64,000 bases of DNA, from assembly GCA_020636105.1 (NCBI GenBank), contig JACJYL010000002.1, positions 1,578,001 through 1,642,000 of the forward strand, in the 5' to 3' direction. Positions within the stretch are counted from its first letter, which is position 1. Each line of letters starts with the position of its first letter. The position numbers and the translations under genes are program-made. Positions 17,965 through 29,200 of this stretch are shown here, in pieces. Source of the stretch: Lewinellaceae bacterium. Lineage in GTDB: Bacteria; Bacteroidota; Bacteroidia; Chitinophagales; Saprospiraceae. The notes under the pieces are model-generated. The model was not told where the DNA came from and made no database searches. It saw only the letters and a list, made by a program, of their open reading frames with translations.

Positions 17965-19911
17965 TTACCGTAGCCTCGCCACCCAACCGCCACCAGGGGC
18001 CAGGTGCATTTTCAGCAAATCACCTTTTTCCACCACTTTTTCTTCCACTGCATAATCGCTGCCGTGGCGATGGGCATTTTTTCCGTCTTTGTAAATGGTA
18101 ACTTTATATTTTTTACCTGCTTCAAGAAAATCCAGCCGAATCTCCAGGTCGCGGGGATCCCAGTCGGTCATGGCACCGATGTACCATTCCGATCCTTTGC
18201 GGCGGGCAGTCACCACATAATCGGCTACCCTGGCATCCAGTATTTTGGTGTCATCCCAGGTAGTGGGAACAGGGCCCAGGAACTGCATGATTTCAGGTTC
18301 ACGCCTGTAGTTCGTGGGATTGTCGGCCAGCATTTGTAACGGACTTTCGTAGACCACGTACATCGCCAGTTGGTGGCAACGCGTACCCTGGCTCATCGGT
18401 TGGTTGAAAACAGGGGCGTAGTTCCCTTTTGCCGCATTGATCATGGCTCCGGGCGTATAATCCATGGGGCCGGCCACCATACGGATGAACGGCAGGGTGA
18501 CATTGTGTTCCGGGGTTTCTTTCTCCGTCCATTTGCTTTGTTCCAATCCACAGACACCTTCACGGGTAAGCACGTTCGGATACTTGCGATGCAGTCCCGC
18601 CGGTTTGTAGGAACCGTGGAAATCGACCAGCATTTTTCTTTTGGCGGCTTCTTTAGCAATCCTTTCGTAATAATTCACCATCCACTGATCGTCGCGCTGC
18701 ATGAAATCCACTTTAATGCCTTTGATGCCCCATTTTTCAAACTGGTCCAAGGCCACTTCCAACTGGTCATCCAGCGTTTTCCAGACCACCCAAAGGATGA
18801 GTCCTACATTTTTTTCCTTGCCGTAACGGACCAACTCCTCCATATCGATTTCCGGTACAATACTCATCAGGTCGCCAAGTTTGTACCAGCCTTCATCGAG
18901 GATGATGTATTCGATGCCGTTTTCGGAAGCAAAATCGATGTAGTATTTATACGTTTCTGTATTGACCCCGGCCTCAAAATCGACGCCGTAAATATTGTTG
19001 TAGTTCCACCAGTCCCAGGCCACTTTCCCGGGGCGAATCCAATCGGTTTCCTCCAGTTGATTCTCTCCGGATAGAATCCAGCTCAGCTGGTTGGTCAAAA
19101 GACCGGCATCGCTTTCGGCAATGGCAAAAATGCGCCATGGAAATGTTCGGCTGCCATCGGTTTTGGCTATAAATTCTTCCCTTTCTTTCACGGGTACGTC
19201 ACGGTCAGTGGTCTGTTCCACTTTTTGAGGATAGTTAGGAAAAACGGCTTCGAGCGTGCCCTTTTCCTTTTTTAACCACATACCCGCATAATCCGTCAGG
19301 TCACTCTCGGTGACCAGCACATTTACCCCATCTGCCACCGCCAGCATGGGCAGGCTGCAAAAGGCTCCAGAGACGATTTCCTCTAATTTTTCATACTGAT
19401 AATATCGCTCGTTGTGGGAATAGAAACTCTGCTCTTCCGGGAAATAGGCCATACTTCCGCCGGCAAAACCGAGTTGCAGATTTTCCGTTAAAATGGTAAT
19501 TGACCCTGCCTTTTTTCCTGTAAACCGGTAGGCCAGCCCCTCGTCATAAGCACGGCATTCAAAGGTATAATTTCCAAAATCCAGCGACAAGCCGTTGTAT
19601 TTGTCCGACACTTCGGATGATTTCACGGGCGCCACCGGATGAAGGACCTGGTTGACGGAACTTCTTTGAGCTTTCAATACTTTCCCGCCCCGAAACATAT
19701 TGGCATCCCCGGCAACTGCCATGCCAATGTGTTTGGCTTCAAAAAGGGATTTTTTACCGGAAGAAACGACCAGTTCGATATCTTCTCCCACCTTGATCTC
19801 GGCCTTTATGTTTCCCGAAGGTGATTCGAGTTTGTAGGATTGGGCCTTAAGGTTGACGGTCAAAAAAGCTAAAATGACAAACAAAAAAGTTGGTTGTTGA
19901 CTGATCTTCAT
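17965..19911 (-). CDS. Glycoside hydrolase family 97, probable retaining (alpha-galactosidase-like) type
   Basis: A 648-residue secreted protein with a signal peptide of about 24 residues (…LTVNLKAQ). The GH97 layout is complete: N-terminal beta-sandwich, (beta/alpha)8 barrel with KVAWDWWNY and YIILDEGWY, and a C-terminal beta domain. Asp402 in IKVDFMQRDD sits where retaining GH97 enzymes carry their nucleophile, and Glu451 in REGVCGLE is the candidate acid/base. SusB-like inverting members lack this Asp, so an alpha-galactosidase-like retaining enzyme is more likely than an alpha-glucosidase. It is the second gene of a two-gene minus-strand unit with the preceding lipoprotein. Confidence 0.9.
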   Translation of the reverse strand: MKISQQPTFLFVILAFLTVNLKAQSYKLESPSGNIKAEIKVGEDIELVVSSGKKSLFEAKHIGMAVAGDANMFRGGKVLKAQRSSVNQVLHPVAPVKSSEVSDKYNGLSLDFGNYTFECRAYDEGLAYRFTGKKAGSITILTENLQLGFAGGSMAYFPEEQSFYSHNERYYQYEKLEEIVSGAFCSLPMLAVADGVNVLVTESDLTDYAGMWLKKEKGTLEAVFPNYPQKVEQTTDRDVPVKEREEFIAKTDGSRTFPWRIFAIAESDAGLLTNQLSWILSGENQLEETDWIRPGKVAWDWWNYNNIYGVDFEAGVNTETYKYYIDFASENGIEYIILDEGWYKLGDLMSIVPEIDMEELVRYGKEKNVGLILWVVWKTLDDQLEVALDQFEKWGIKGIKVDFMQRDDQWMVNYYERIAKEAAKRKMLVDFHGSYKPAGLHRKYPNVLTREGVCGLEQSKWTEKETPEHNVTLPFIRMVAGPMDYTPGAMINAAKGNYAPVFNQPMSQGTRCHQLAMYVVYESPLQMLADNPTNYRREPEIMQFLGPVPTTWDDTKILDARVADYVVTARRKGSEWYIGAMTDWDPRDLEIRLDFLEAGKKYKVTIYKDGKNAHRHGSDYAVEEKVVEKGDLLKMHLAPGGGWVARLR

Positions 19912-19994
19912 GGTTCTTGTTTTATTCTAAAAAAATGAATTTAATGGCCTAAAAAAGGATCTTGTTGTTGAATCAAAAATCAAAGCGATAACCC

Positions 19995-21491
19995 TTATTC
20001 CACCCCTACTACTCTCACTGTTTGTCCCGGTTCCACCCCTACTACTACTCCACTCAGTTCCTGTCCGGAAAGATCATTCGCATACAGGATTTTTTGCGCT
20101 GTTCCATCGACCGCTATTTTTTCAAAATGTCCCGGAAAAAAGGCTTTCCAGGTTATTTTTTGTCCTTGTTTATTGGTGAATATCGATTCTGTATGACCGC
20201 TATGGCGAAGGTTGATTTTATTTTGCAGTACGGGAATATTTTCCAGCTCCGCCCATGCCGTCTGATCACTTAACCGGGACTGGGTCATCACCGTGTAAGT
20301 CCTCGCATCTGGTTTTATGCCAAACATCCCGGTAGCTATGGAACCCACCACGGCGAACGAAACCTCTGGATAGTCGCGCCTTTCCGTCTGTTCATCACAC
20401 AAGTACAAAAGAGTCTCGTAAGCTGTCTTCAAAGCTCCGTATTGGTAAAAAACTTCCGGCAGGTGGGAAGCAGATTCAATATTGAGATCTTTGACCCTGC
20501 CATTGAGGTCTTTCATTGTGGCCTGCCATTTTACCGGGTCATCCGTCAGGCGATAAAACAACACCGCCTTGTTTTCGGAGAACTTATAGCTGCCGTCATC
20601 CATCAAAAAAGTTTTAAAAGCCTGTTTTTCTTCGTCCCACCATTGGGTGTTGATCATAGTTTTTATGGCTTCAAACTGGCGATTCCTGGATTTGGCTCCT
20701 TCCAGGTTTCCGTTCCGGTATTCCATAGCTCCTGCAGCTCTGAAAGCCGCGCCCATAATCACCAGTTGATCGAGTCCCATGATCATGTGGCCGCCCTGGC
20801 CTTCATCGTACCCGGGAATGCCCCGGCACATGTGGAAGTAATCATTGGAATCGACCTTTTCCACCATGTTCATAAATCGTTTACGCGTGTAAATTTTATC
20901 CAGCGATAAGTCCCAGCGGTCGATATAATCTGTCAGGGTTTTTTGATAAAAATGCAAAAATATAGAATCCTTTATCATTTGTTGATCGCCCGTCCAGAGG
21001 TAGTGGCTCCAGGCGGCGTTGAGCACATCAAAATTGGCGGGCAGGTTGTACCAGAATTCTTTATCATTCCGGTAATCCACCGGGGCGGGGACGTTGTCTT
21101 TATTGATCTCCCAATACGAGCACCAGTCTTTGTATTCGGAAATATTGGCGGCGAATTTGCAGAGCATGTTGGCATTGTGCTCATAAAGTCCCAATACATT
21201 CGCCCCTGTTACCTGGTGGGAAACGTCGCGCATACAAAAAGCCTGGCGGTTGGGCAGTGCGGCTTCATACCACTTCCCCACCGGATCTTCCCCATCATGA
21301 ACATAAGCCATTGCCTGATTTTTGGCCCAGTTAAAAGCCTGCACAAGAGTCTCGTCAGAGGACAGCAGATTCAATCCGTCCTCCTTTGCTATGGATGCAT
21401 CATTTTCGGCCTTTTTAGGCTCAGGACTGCAACCTGAACCGATTAAAATGAAAGAAAAAAGCAACGCTAAACCAATCCGTTTTTTTTGCAT
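19995..21491 (-). CDS. Six-hairpin glycosidase-like lipoprotein
   Basis: A 498-residue protein with a lipoprotein signal peptide; the lipobox ends at Cys21 (LIGSGC). Repeated helix pairs rich in aromatic residues (FCMRDVSHQ, YNLPANFDVLNAAWSHYLWTGD, DEGQGGHMIMGLDQLVIMGAAFRAAGA) suggest an (alpha/alpha)6 barrel as in glycogen-debranching or family-95/78-like hydrolases, though no exact family can be named. The C-terminal ~80 residues look like a beta-sandwich. It lies 83 nt upstream of the GH97 gene on the same strand, so both probably serve one glycan-degradation task in the periplasm or at the outer membrane. Confidence 0.65.
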   Translation of the reverse strand: MQKKRIGLALLFSFILIGSGCSPEPKKAENDASIAKEDGLNLLSSDETLVQAFNWAKNQAMAYVHDGEDPVGKWYEAALPNRQAFCMRDVSHQVTGANVLGLYEHNANMLCKFAANISEYKDWCSYWEINKDNVPAPVDYRNDKEFWYNLPANFDVLNAAWSHYLWTGDQQMIKDSIFLHFYQKTLTDYIDRWDLSLDKIYTRKRFMNMVEKVDSNDYFHMCRGIPGYDEGQGGHMIMGLDQLVIMGAAFRAAGAMEYRNGNLEGAKSRNRQFEAIKTMINTQWWDEEKQAFKTFLMDDGSYKFSENKAVLFYRLTDDPVKWQATMKDLNGRVKDLNIESASHLPEVFYQYGALKTAYETLLYLCDEQTERRDYPEVSFAVVGSIATGMFGIKPDARTYTVMTQSRLSDQTAWAELENIPVLQNKINLRHSGHTESIFTNKQGQKITWKAFFPGHFEKIAVDGTAQKILYANDLSGQELSGVVVGVEPGQTVRVVGVE

Positions 21492-21701
21492 TATTTCGGG
21501 ATCTTTCGTTTAAATGTAAGAGGAATAAAGTTAGTAAATTTTATCAAAATAATGTTTTAAAAAAAAAATGCTTAAGTTTACTTAGGTATTGTCGGATTCA
21601 TTTCGCCATGATCCAACCACTGGATTTATTCGCCACGGTTCGTCCACCGAATGAATTCGGTTGTACTGTTGTTAATTATTTCAAATAAAAATCACCTGAC
21701 C

Positions 21702-22871
21702 ATGAGAAAAAAATCTTCCAGGGAAAAAACCAGACGCGAATTTTTAAGCACAAGTCTAAAAGCAGGCCTTGGCCTTTCAGCAATGAGCACCCCCTTATTT
21801 GCACGTGGAAGCATGGTAGAACCTGACATTTCCCATAGTCCATGGAAAACACCACATCCCCTCAACATCCTGATCCTGGGAGGCACCAGCTTCCTCGGAC
21901 CCCACCAGATCGCTTATGCCCTGCAACGGGGCCACTCCGTTAGCATTTTCACCAGGGGAAAGACAGTGTCCTCCATCCATAAGGAAGTATTCAAACAGGT
22001 TGAGCACCTGACCGGGAACCGCGAAAATGACCTGGAAGCCCTGAAAGGCAGAAAATGGGATGCGGTGATCGACAATTCAGGGCAAAAAGCCCAATGGACC
22101 AAAGATTCCGCAGCATTACTGAAAGACAACGTTGACGTTTACCTTTATACCTCTTCCACCGGGGTGTATTATCCTTATCTCGGGTCTGACATTAAGGAAG
22201 ATACCAAACTCGTGTTGGAGATTCCTGTAGGGATTACTGAAATACAATCCTATGAGTACGAATATGGTGTCATGAAGGCCCATTCCGAATTAGAAGCCCA
22301 AAAGGCCTTCGGAATAGATCGCACGATCATCGTACGTCCGACCTACATGATGGGCCCGGGGGATCGCACTGACCGGTTTACCTTCTGGCCCATAAGGCTC
22401 AGTCAGGGCGGAGAAGTTATGGTGCCCGGAAAAAGTGATGACCCGGTTCAATACATCGATGTCAGGGATGTAGCTCAATGGATGATCCGGCTGATTGAAA
22501 ACCGGACTACAGGAACTTTCAATGCCGTAGGACCAGCCTCTCCTAAAGGTATGCATGCTTTTGTTTACGGAGTTCAGGCTGCTTTCAGTGCCCCCGTTTC
22601 CTATACAATGATTCCCGACTACGAATTCCTGGAGGCTAAGGGTATCCTCGACCGTATCCCGTGGATTATGCCTACTGGGGACAATTACGGTTCTGCCCGG
22701 GTAAATAATCAATTCGGCATCACCAATGGTCTCTCCTTTACTCCCCTGGCCAAAAGCGCACGGGACATCTACGACTGGTGGTATTCAGATGCCGTAAGTC
22801 AAGAACGTCAGCACAAATGGGATGAAACCAATGAGAAAGCGATTATTAAAGCATGGAGATTGCGAAAATAA
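21702..22871 (+). CDS. Tat-exported NAD-dependent epimerase/dehydratase-like (extended SDR) protein
   Basis: A 389-residue protein from the ATG at 21702; an upstream ATG at 21651 would add 17 residues before the signal and is less likely. The N-terminus carries a twin-arginine signal (RREFL, Arg11-Arg12, then AGLGLSAM). The body is an extended SDR: LILGGTSFLG (57-66) binds the dinucleotide and Tyr188-x-x-x-Lys192 (YGVMK) is the catalytic pair, with TSSTGVY before it. These enzymes act on nucleotide-sugar or similar substrates. Tat export implies folding with a cofactor before transport to the periplasm. The substrate is unknown. Confidence 0.8.
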   Translation: MRKKSSREKTRREFLSTSLKAGLGLSAMSTPLFARGSMVEPDISHSPWKTPHPLNILILGGTSFLGPHQIAYALQRGHSVSIFTRGKTVSSIHKEVFKQVEHLTGNRENDLEALKGRKWDAVIDNSGQKAQWTKDSAALLKDNVDVYLYTSSTGVYYPYLGSDIKEDTKLVLEIPVGITEIQSYEYEYGVMKAHSELEAQKAFGIDRTIIVRPTYMMGPGDRTDRFTFWPIRLSQGGEVMVPGKSDDPVQYIDVRDVAQWMIRLIENRTTGTFNAVGPASPKGMHAFVYGVQAAFSAPVSYTMIPDYEFLEAKGILDRIPWIMPTGDNYGSARVNNQFGITNGLSFTPLAKSARDIYDWWYSDAVSQERQHKWDETNEKAIIKAWRLRK

Positions 22872-23223
22872 AGGCTTTTTCTTCTCCCTACACCCCTAAA
22901 ACAGCCCCTGCAGCTTTCAAAACAGGTATTAATACGTATAAATGCCACAGATATTGTTCCTAATTTTGAACTCAAATGGCCTCAATGTCTGAATAGAACT
23001 TCATGACAATGATCCATCCTTGTTTTTTTCTCAAACAAAATTCACACCAGGGTTGAAATATACCTTGACAAGTTTACGCTCTCTTTCCCTCCTTTAATTC
23101 ATGTAAAATAGCCATGACTTCAATGGCTCTCCTGTGGAACAGATCCGCGAAAGAGCCTGATAATTTTTTAACAAACGGCCGGCCCATTTTGTCTGCCAAA
23201 ATAACCAAAACTGTACACCTATT
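22872..23223. other. Intergenic region upstream of the giant surface protein gene
   Basis: A 352-bp gap. TAATTTTG at 22961-22968 fits the -7 consensus, but there is no matching upstream TTG at the right distance and the leader would be very long. No terminator, small gene or RNA was recognised. Confidence 0.35.
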
Positions 23224-26200
23224 ATGAAAAGACTTTTCTACCTTTTAATTTTTATGTCGCTTGGCATCTTTGCCCATGGGCAGATCACAGTGACCAACAA
23301 CAATGACAGCGGTGCCGGCTCCCTCAGGGACGCGGTGGCTTCCGCCGCACCGGGTCAAACGATAACTTTCAGTACGGCGGGGCCTATCGTATTGACGACA
23401 GGAGAGATACTTATAGATAAAAATCTAAGTATTGACGGAGGCGCCGGAGGGATGACAATCAACGCGAATGGTTCCAGCCGGATTTTTAATATTACAGGAG
23501 CTGCCAATACTATTACCCTAAAAAATTTAGAATTAATTAATGGAAACGCGGGCGGAGGATTTGGAGGAGCTATAGCCTGTGGAGCCAATTTAAATGCCTC
23601 TTATTGTACTTTTTTTGGAAATATCGCCGAAAATGATGGCGCTATTCAGATTTACGGGAGTATAACTGCCAACTTTGTAAGCTGTAATTTCATTAACAAT
23701 ACTGCTACTTCCCAGGCAGGAGCACTTGAATTAGGTACGGGAACCTATACTTTAGTGAATTGCTTATTTAAGGGCAACTCGTCTGGCACTTTAGGAGGTG
23801 CCATTTTAGCAGGAGCTAACACCACGATCATCAATTCAACCATAACAGAAAACAGTGCTACTTCAGAAGGAGGTGGAATTTGGGTAGATGGTCTTGGCAC
23901 TAATGTAAGTTTATATAATAATATTATTGCCAACAATACAGCAAGCACTAATCCTGACATGGTAGCTGATGTTCCTTTGACAGCTGCTAACAATAATTTG
24001 ATCACCAATGCAGCTGGTTCAGGGATTACCCTTGGTAGTAACGGTAATATTTCAGGAAATCCAATGTTTGTTAGTCCGGGTTTAGATTATCATTTACAAG
24101 ATAATTCTCCAGCTGTCAATGCGGGTAATTCAGCCTGGCTTCCTGCCGATATTCTTGATGTGAATAATAATGGAAATTTTGGCGAAACATTGCCTGTTGA
24201 TATAGATAATCAGCCCCGTATTTGGGCCTGTACTCCTGATATGGGCGCATTTGAAAACCTTTCTACGACCATCCAGGTGACCAACACCAACGACTCCGGC
24301 GACGGATCATTGCGGGCGGCTATTGATTGTGCCAACAACACTCCCGGACCGAATACCATCACCTTTAATATTCCCGGAGGTGGATTGCAGACTATTTCTC
24401 CCCAGAGCGAACTTCCTTTTCTTAATGATCCAGGAACTCATATTGATGGTACTTCACAGCCTGGTTATAATGGTACACCATTAATTTATTTAAATGGAAA
24501 TAATGCCGGCGGCGCTGTTGGTTTGGTAGTTTTTGGAGATAATTGCCAGGTATCAGGGTTAATGATCAAGAATTTTCAGGGTCAGGCATTTCAAATTTTA
24601 GCTAATACAGGAATGACCATATCCAATAACATACTCACTGACAACTCAGGCCAACAAATTCTCGGAGACAATGCTAACGGTTTTAATATCTCCAATAACA
24701 TTTTCAATATCGATGAAAACGGGAATGCAACCAATAGCGATATTTATGCAATTCATCTTCAAAATGGTTGTAACGACGTGAGTATTGACAATAATACCAT
24801 GGGTGGATTGAATAATGTTAATGCACAAATTGTTGCTATCGTAGGTGGCAGCAATGATATTTCCATTACCAATAACTATATAGGCACCGACCAAAACAAC
24901 AATGACTACGGCGGGAACACAGGTATTTATATTGCAAATGGTTGTGATAATAATTACGTACACAGTAACACCATCGCCTATAATCAAACGGGCGTTTCGG
25001 TTCTGTCTGACTTAAACCGCGTTGATGAAAATGACTTCTTTTGTAATAGCATAAAAGCCATCGACCTGAATGAAGGTCAGGGCAACAACGGGCTGCAGCC
25101 ACCAGTCATTACTTCCGCTGCCCCTGACCTGATAGAAGGTACCGCGCCTTTTGACGGGTTTGTTTGTATATACATTCAAAATGACATTGGAGGCTGCAAT
25201 GCCGCCTGTCAGGGTATTTTCCAGGGTTATGCGTCCATTGACAGTGGTACCCTGACCTGGTCCTGGACACCTCCGGCGCCATTGGCTGATGGCGAAATAG
25301 TGGCCGTCACGCTTTATGCCAACCCTACCGGTAATGGATTCGAATCCTCTGAATATACCTGTGCCGCCGTTTCGAGCTTTTGTGTGCCCGGCCAGCCCAT
25401 CGTGGTCACCAATACCGATGACTCCGGCCCGGGGTCTTTGCGGGAAGCGATCAATTGTGCCAATGATACCCCGGGAGCCAATACCATTCTGTTCGACATT
25501 CCGGGAGGCGGAGTGCATACGATCTCGCCTTTGAGTTTACTTCCCACCCTTAATGACGATGGAACAATTATCGACGGTACTTCTCAGCCAGGTTATGCCG
25601 GCACGCCGCTTATCTATATCAACGGTAGCCTCGCCGGGCCGGGCAACTGTTTGACAATTTTTGGGAGTGATTGCCAGGTAAATGGTTTGATGATCAAACA
25701 TTTCGACGGTGACGGCATCAGCATCCTTGGGAACAATAATGCTATTATTAACAATAATATCATTACAGAGAATACATTCTCGCAAATAAGCTTTGCCGAT
25801 GCAACCAATGCAACCGTTGACAACAACATCCTGAATATTGATGAAAATGGTGTGGGCTCCACCTCCAATTCCGTTGGGGTCTGGCTGCAAAACGATGCCG
25901 AATTCATTGCTATCACCAACAATACCATCGGTGGTATCGGCCTTACCGGGGAATCAATGATCGTCATCCTGGACGGCGTCAACAACCTGACCATTACAGG
26001 CAATTACCTTGGAACGGATCAGGCCAATAATAATTACGGAGGATTTAGAGCCATTGTAATTTCAAACACCAGCACAGGTTATCACCTCATCAGGGAAAAC
26101 ACCATTGCCTATAATCAGGTAGGTATAACAAACGGTTCCAATTACACCCGTATTCTTGAAAATGACTTTTTCTGTAATTCCGATATAGCTATTGACCAGT

Positions 26201-29200
26201 TTGGCGTTGGCAATAACGGTCTTCAGCCTCCGGTCATCACTTCCGCCGCCCCTGAACTGATCACGGGTACAGCTCCGGGTATGGGGGAAGTTTGTATTTA
26301 CCTTCAGAATGATATAGGTGGCTGTACTGCGGCATGTCAGGGATTTTTTGAAGCTTTCGTAGCTACCGATGGAGCCGGAAACTGGTCATGGGCTCCTCCT
26401 GTTCCACTTTCCGGTGGCCAGGTAGTGGCAGCAACATTTTTAGCGAATCTTACCGGAAATGGCACCGAATCCTCGGAATACTCCTGTGGAACAGTTGTCG
26501 ATCCATGTGATCCTGATCTCGATATGCCTGTCATGTCTATCACCGAACCGGAACCTACGGTTGAATGCAGCGCAGGTTTACCGCCGTTATTAGAAGGCGG
26601 TGTGAATATTTTTGCGACCGATGAATGTGATGGCGATATCTCCGGCGACATTAGCTGGAGTTTTTCCGATTTCAATCCCATGGATTGTTCCAATGGCGGC
26701 CCGGTTCAAACGGTAGTTGATCATTACATCGTCACCGATGCCAACGGCAATACGGCAGAGATCACCTGGACCATTACCGTTGTGGACACCGAACCTCCTG
26801 TATGGGACGATCCGGGATTATCGCTCACCTTGAATGCTGAGTGTGGTGATGATATCGATGCCCTTATTGCAGCTAATATTCCTACAGCAACCGATGGTTG
26901 TGGCGTTAACCCTGATCCTGATGTTTATGTGGCCTCAGCGACCAGTGGCACCACCTGTGGGAATGCTTTCACCCAACACATCAACTATGCCACCGCAGAT
27001 GTTTGCGGAAACCAAAACCCTGATCTGTATACCGTTACGATCATCGTTTCTGACAATATAGCTCCGACTTTCACGTCAACACCGCCGCCAACCATTACGA
27101 CCCTGACAGATCCGGGGTCCTGCGATGCAACGCTTTCTCTTTCCGTAACGGCTGAAGATATTTGCGATACCAATGTAAGCATCACCAATGATTCTCAGTA
27201 CGCCAATAGTAATGGCGCTGACGCCTCAGGCACTTACCCGCCAGGGGTGCATGTTGTCACTTTTACGGCTACGGACGGTTGTCTGAATTCAGATACCTAT
27301 ACGGTCACCGTTACTGTAAATGAACCCGGGGCTCCAACAATTACAGGTGTTCAGAGTAGCGCCACAGTCGAATGCGGCGATGCGCTGCCACCGGATCCTA
27401 TTCCGGGTATTAACCTGTTTGCCACCGATGGCAATGGCATTGATATCACCGGCAGCATCATCGTTGATCTGGCTATGGCCACTCAGGATTGTTCCGTTAA
27501 CGGAATCATCGAAGAACGCTTTTACACCATTTCAGTAATGGATATTTGTGGCACCACCACTTCGGAAAGTTACACCATTACCATAGTGGATACACAGGCT
27601 CCGGTTTGGGATAACCCGGCAGGTTCCATCACGCTGAACCTTGAATGTGGGGATGATGTTGACGCAGCCCTGGCGGCCAACTTACCAACGGCAACGGACG
27701 CTTGCGGTGTCGCCGACATCGTACCTACAACAGCTACCAGCGGGATTATCTGCGGGAATGCTTCTTCTGCTACATATAATTATGCTGCGGTGGATAATTG
27801 CGGAAACACCAATCCTGTTTTCTTTCAAATTTTCGTCAACCTTAATGATACTCAGGATCCTGTAATTTCAGGAATTCCCAACGATATCACCATCAACTGC
27901 GGCGATCCATATCCTAATGTGGCCCAATTATTGGAAAACCTCACAGCAACAGATGTTTGTGAGGGAGACCTTACCGGCCAGATTACTTTACTTGGACCAC
28001 CGGCCGTAACAGGATGCAGCCCGGTACCGGGGATCATAGAAGATGTGTACACCATTTCGGTAATGGACGGATGTGGCAATTCAGCCACTGAATATTTCAC
28101 CATAGAGATTATCAATGACCTGGTGGTTGACCTTGGAGATGACCAGGTGCTTTGCGACGGGAACCCTGTCGTGCTGGATGCCGGCAACCCCGGAGCCTCT
28201 TACGAATGGTCCACTGGAGCGACCACCCAGACAATTTCCGTTGCTTCTCCTGGAACCTACAGCGTCACCGTTTACAATGGCAATGGTTGTTGTAATGTAG
28301 ACCAGGTCAATGTTACCATTGGATCGGATCCAGATATAAGTGCAGCAGGCGGAACACTGGATTGTAATAACAACAGTATCCAGCTGATGTCTTTCTCCAA
28401 TACATCCGGTGTCACTTTCAGCTGGACGGGACCGAACAACTTCTCGTCTAACCAGCAAAATCCGGTTATTACTGTACCGGGAACCTATACCGTGACAGCC
28501 ACATCCCCGCAAGGATGTACGGCCACGGCAGAGGCTGTTGTCGATCAGAACGGTGACCTGCCTGATGCTTCGGCTACCGGCGGAACACTCGATTGTAATA
28601 ACAGCAGTGTACAACTTTCCGGAAATTCGAGTACTGCCGGCGTCTCTTACAGCTGGTCAGGACCTAACAATTATATGTCGACGGAACAGAACCCAACCGT
28701 TTCCACCGCAGGTAGTTATACCTTATCTGTTACAGCATCCAATGGATGTGTGAGTCTCGCCACCGCAACAGTAGTCCTGGACGAAACAGCTCCGGATGCC
28801 TCCGCTACCGGCGGAACACTTGATTGTGCAGTCACTTCAGTTCAGCTCATGGGTAGTTCAACTACACAAGGGGCAAGTTATAGCTGGTCAGGTCCGAACA
28901 ACTTTATGTCTTCGGTTCAGAATCCAACGGCATCGGAAGCAGGAACTTATACACTTACGGTTACCGGTCCAAACGGATGTACGTCAACAGCCACAGCAAC
29001 GGTTGATGCCAATGCTGATCTGCCCAATGCTTCCGCAAGTGGTGGAACCATCGACTGTAACAATACTTCCGTTCAGCTACCCGGAAATTCAACCACTCCA
29101 GGCGTGACTTACGGCTGGACAGGCCCGGACAATTTCGTGTCCTCAGAACAAAACCCAACGGTTACCGGGGCCGGTACTTATACACTTACCGTTACAGCAG

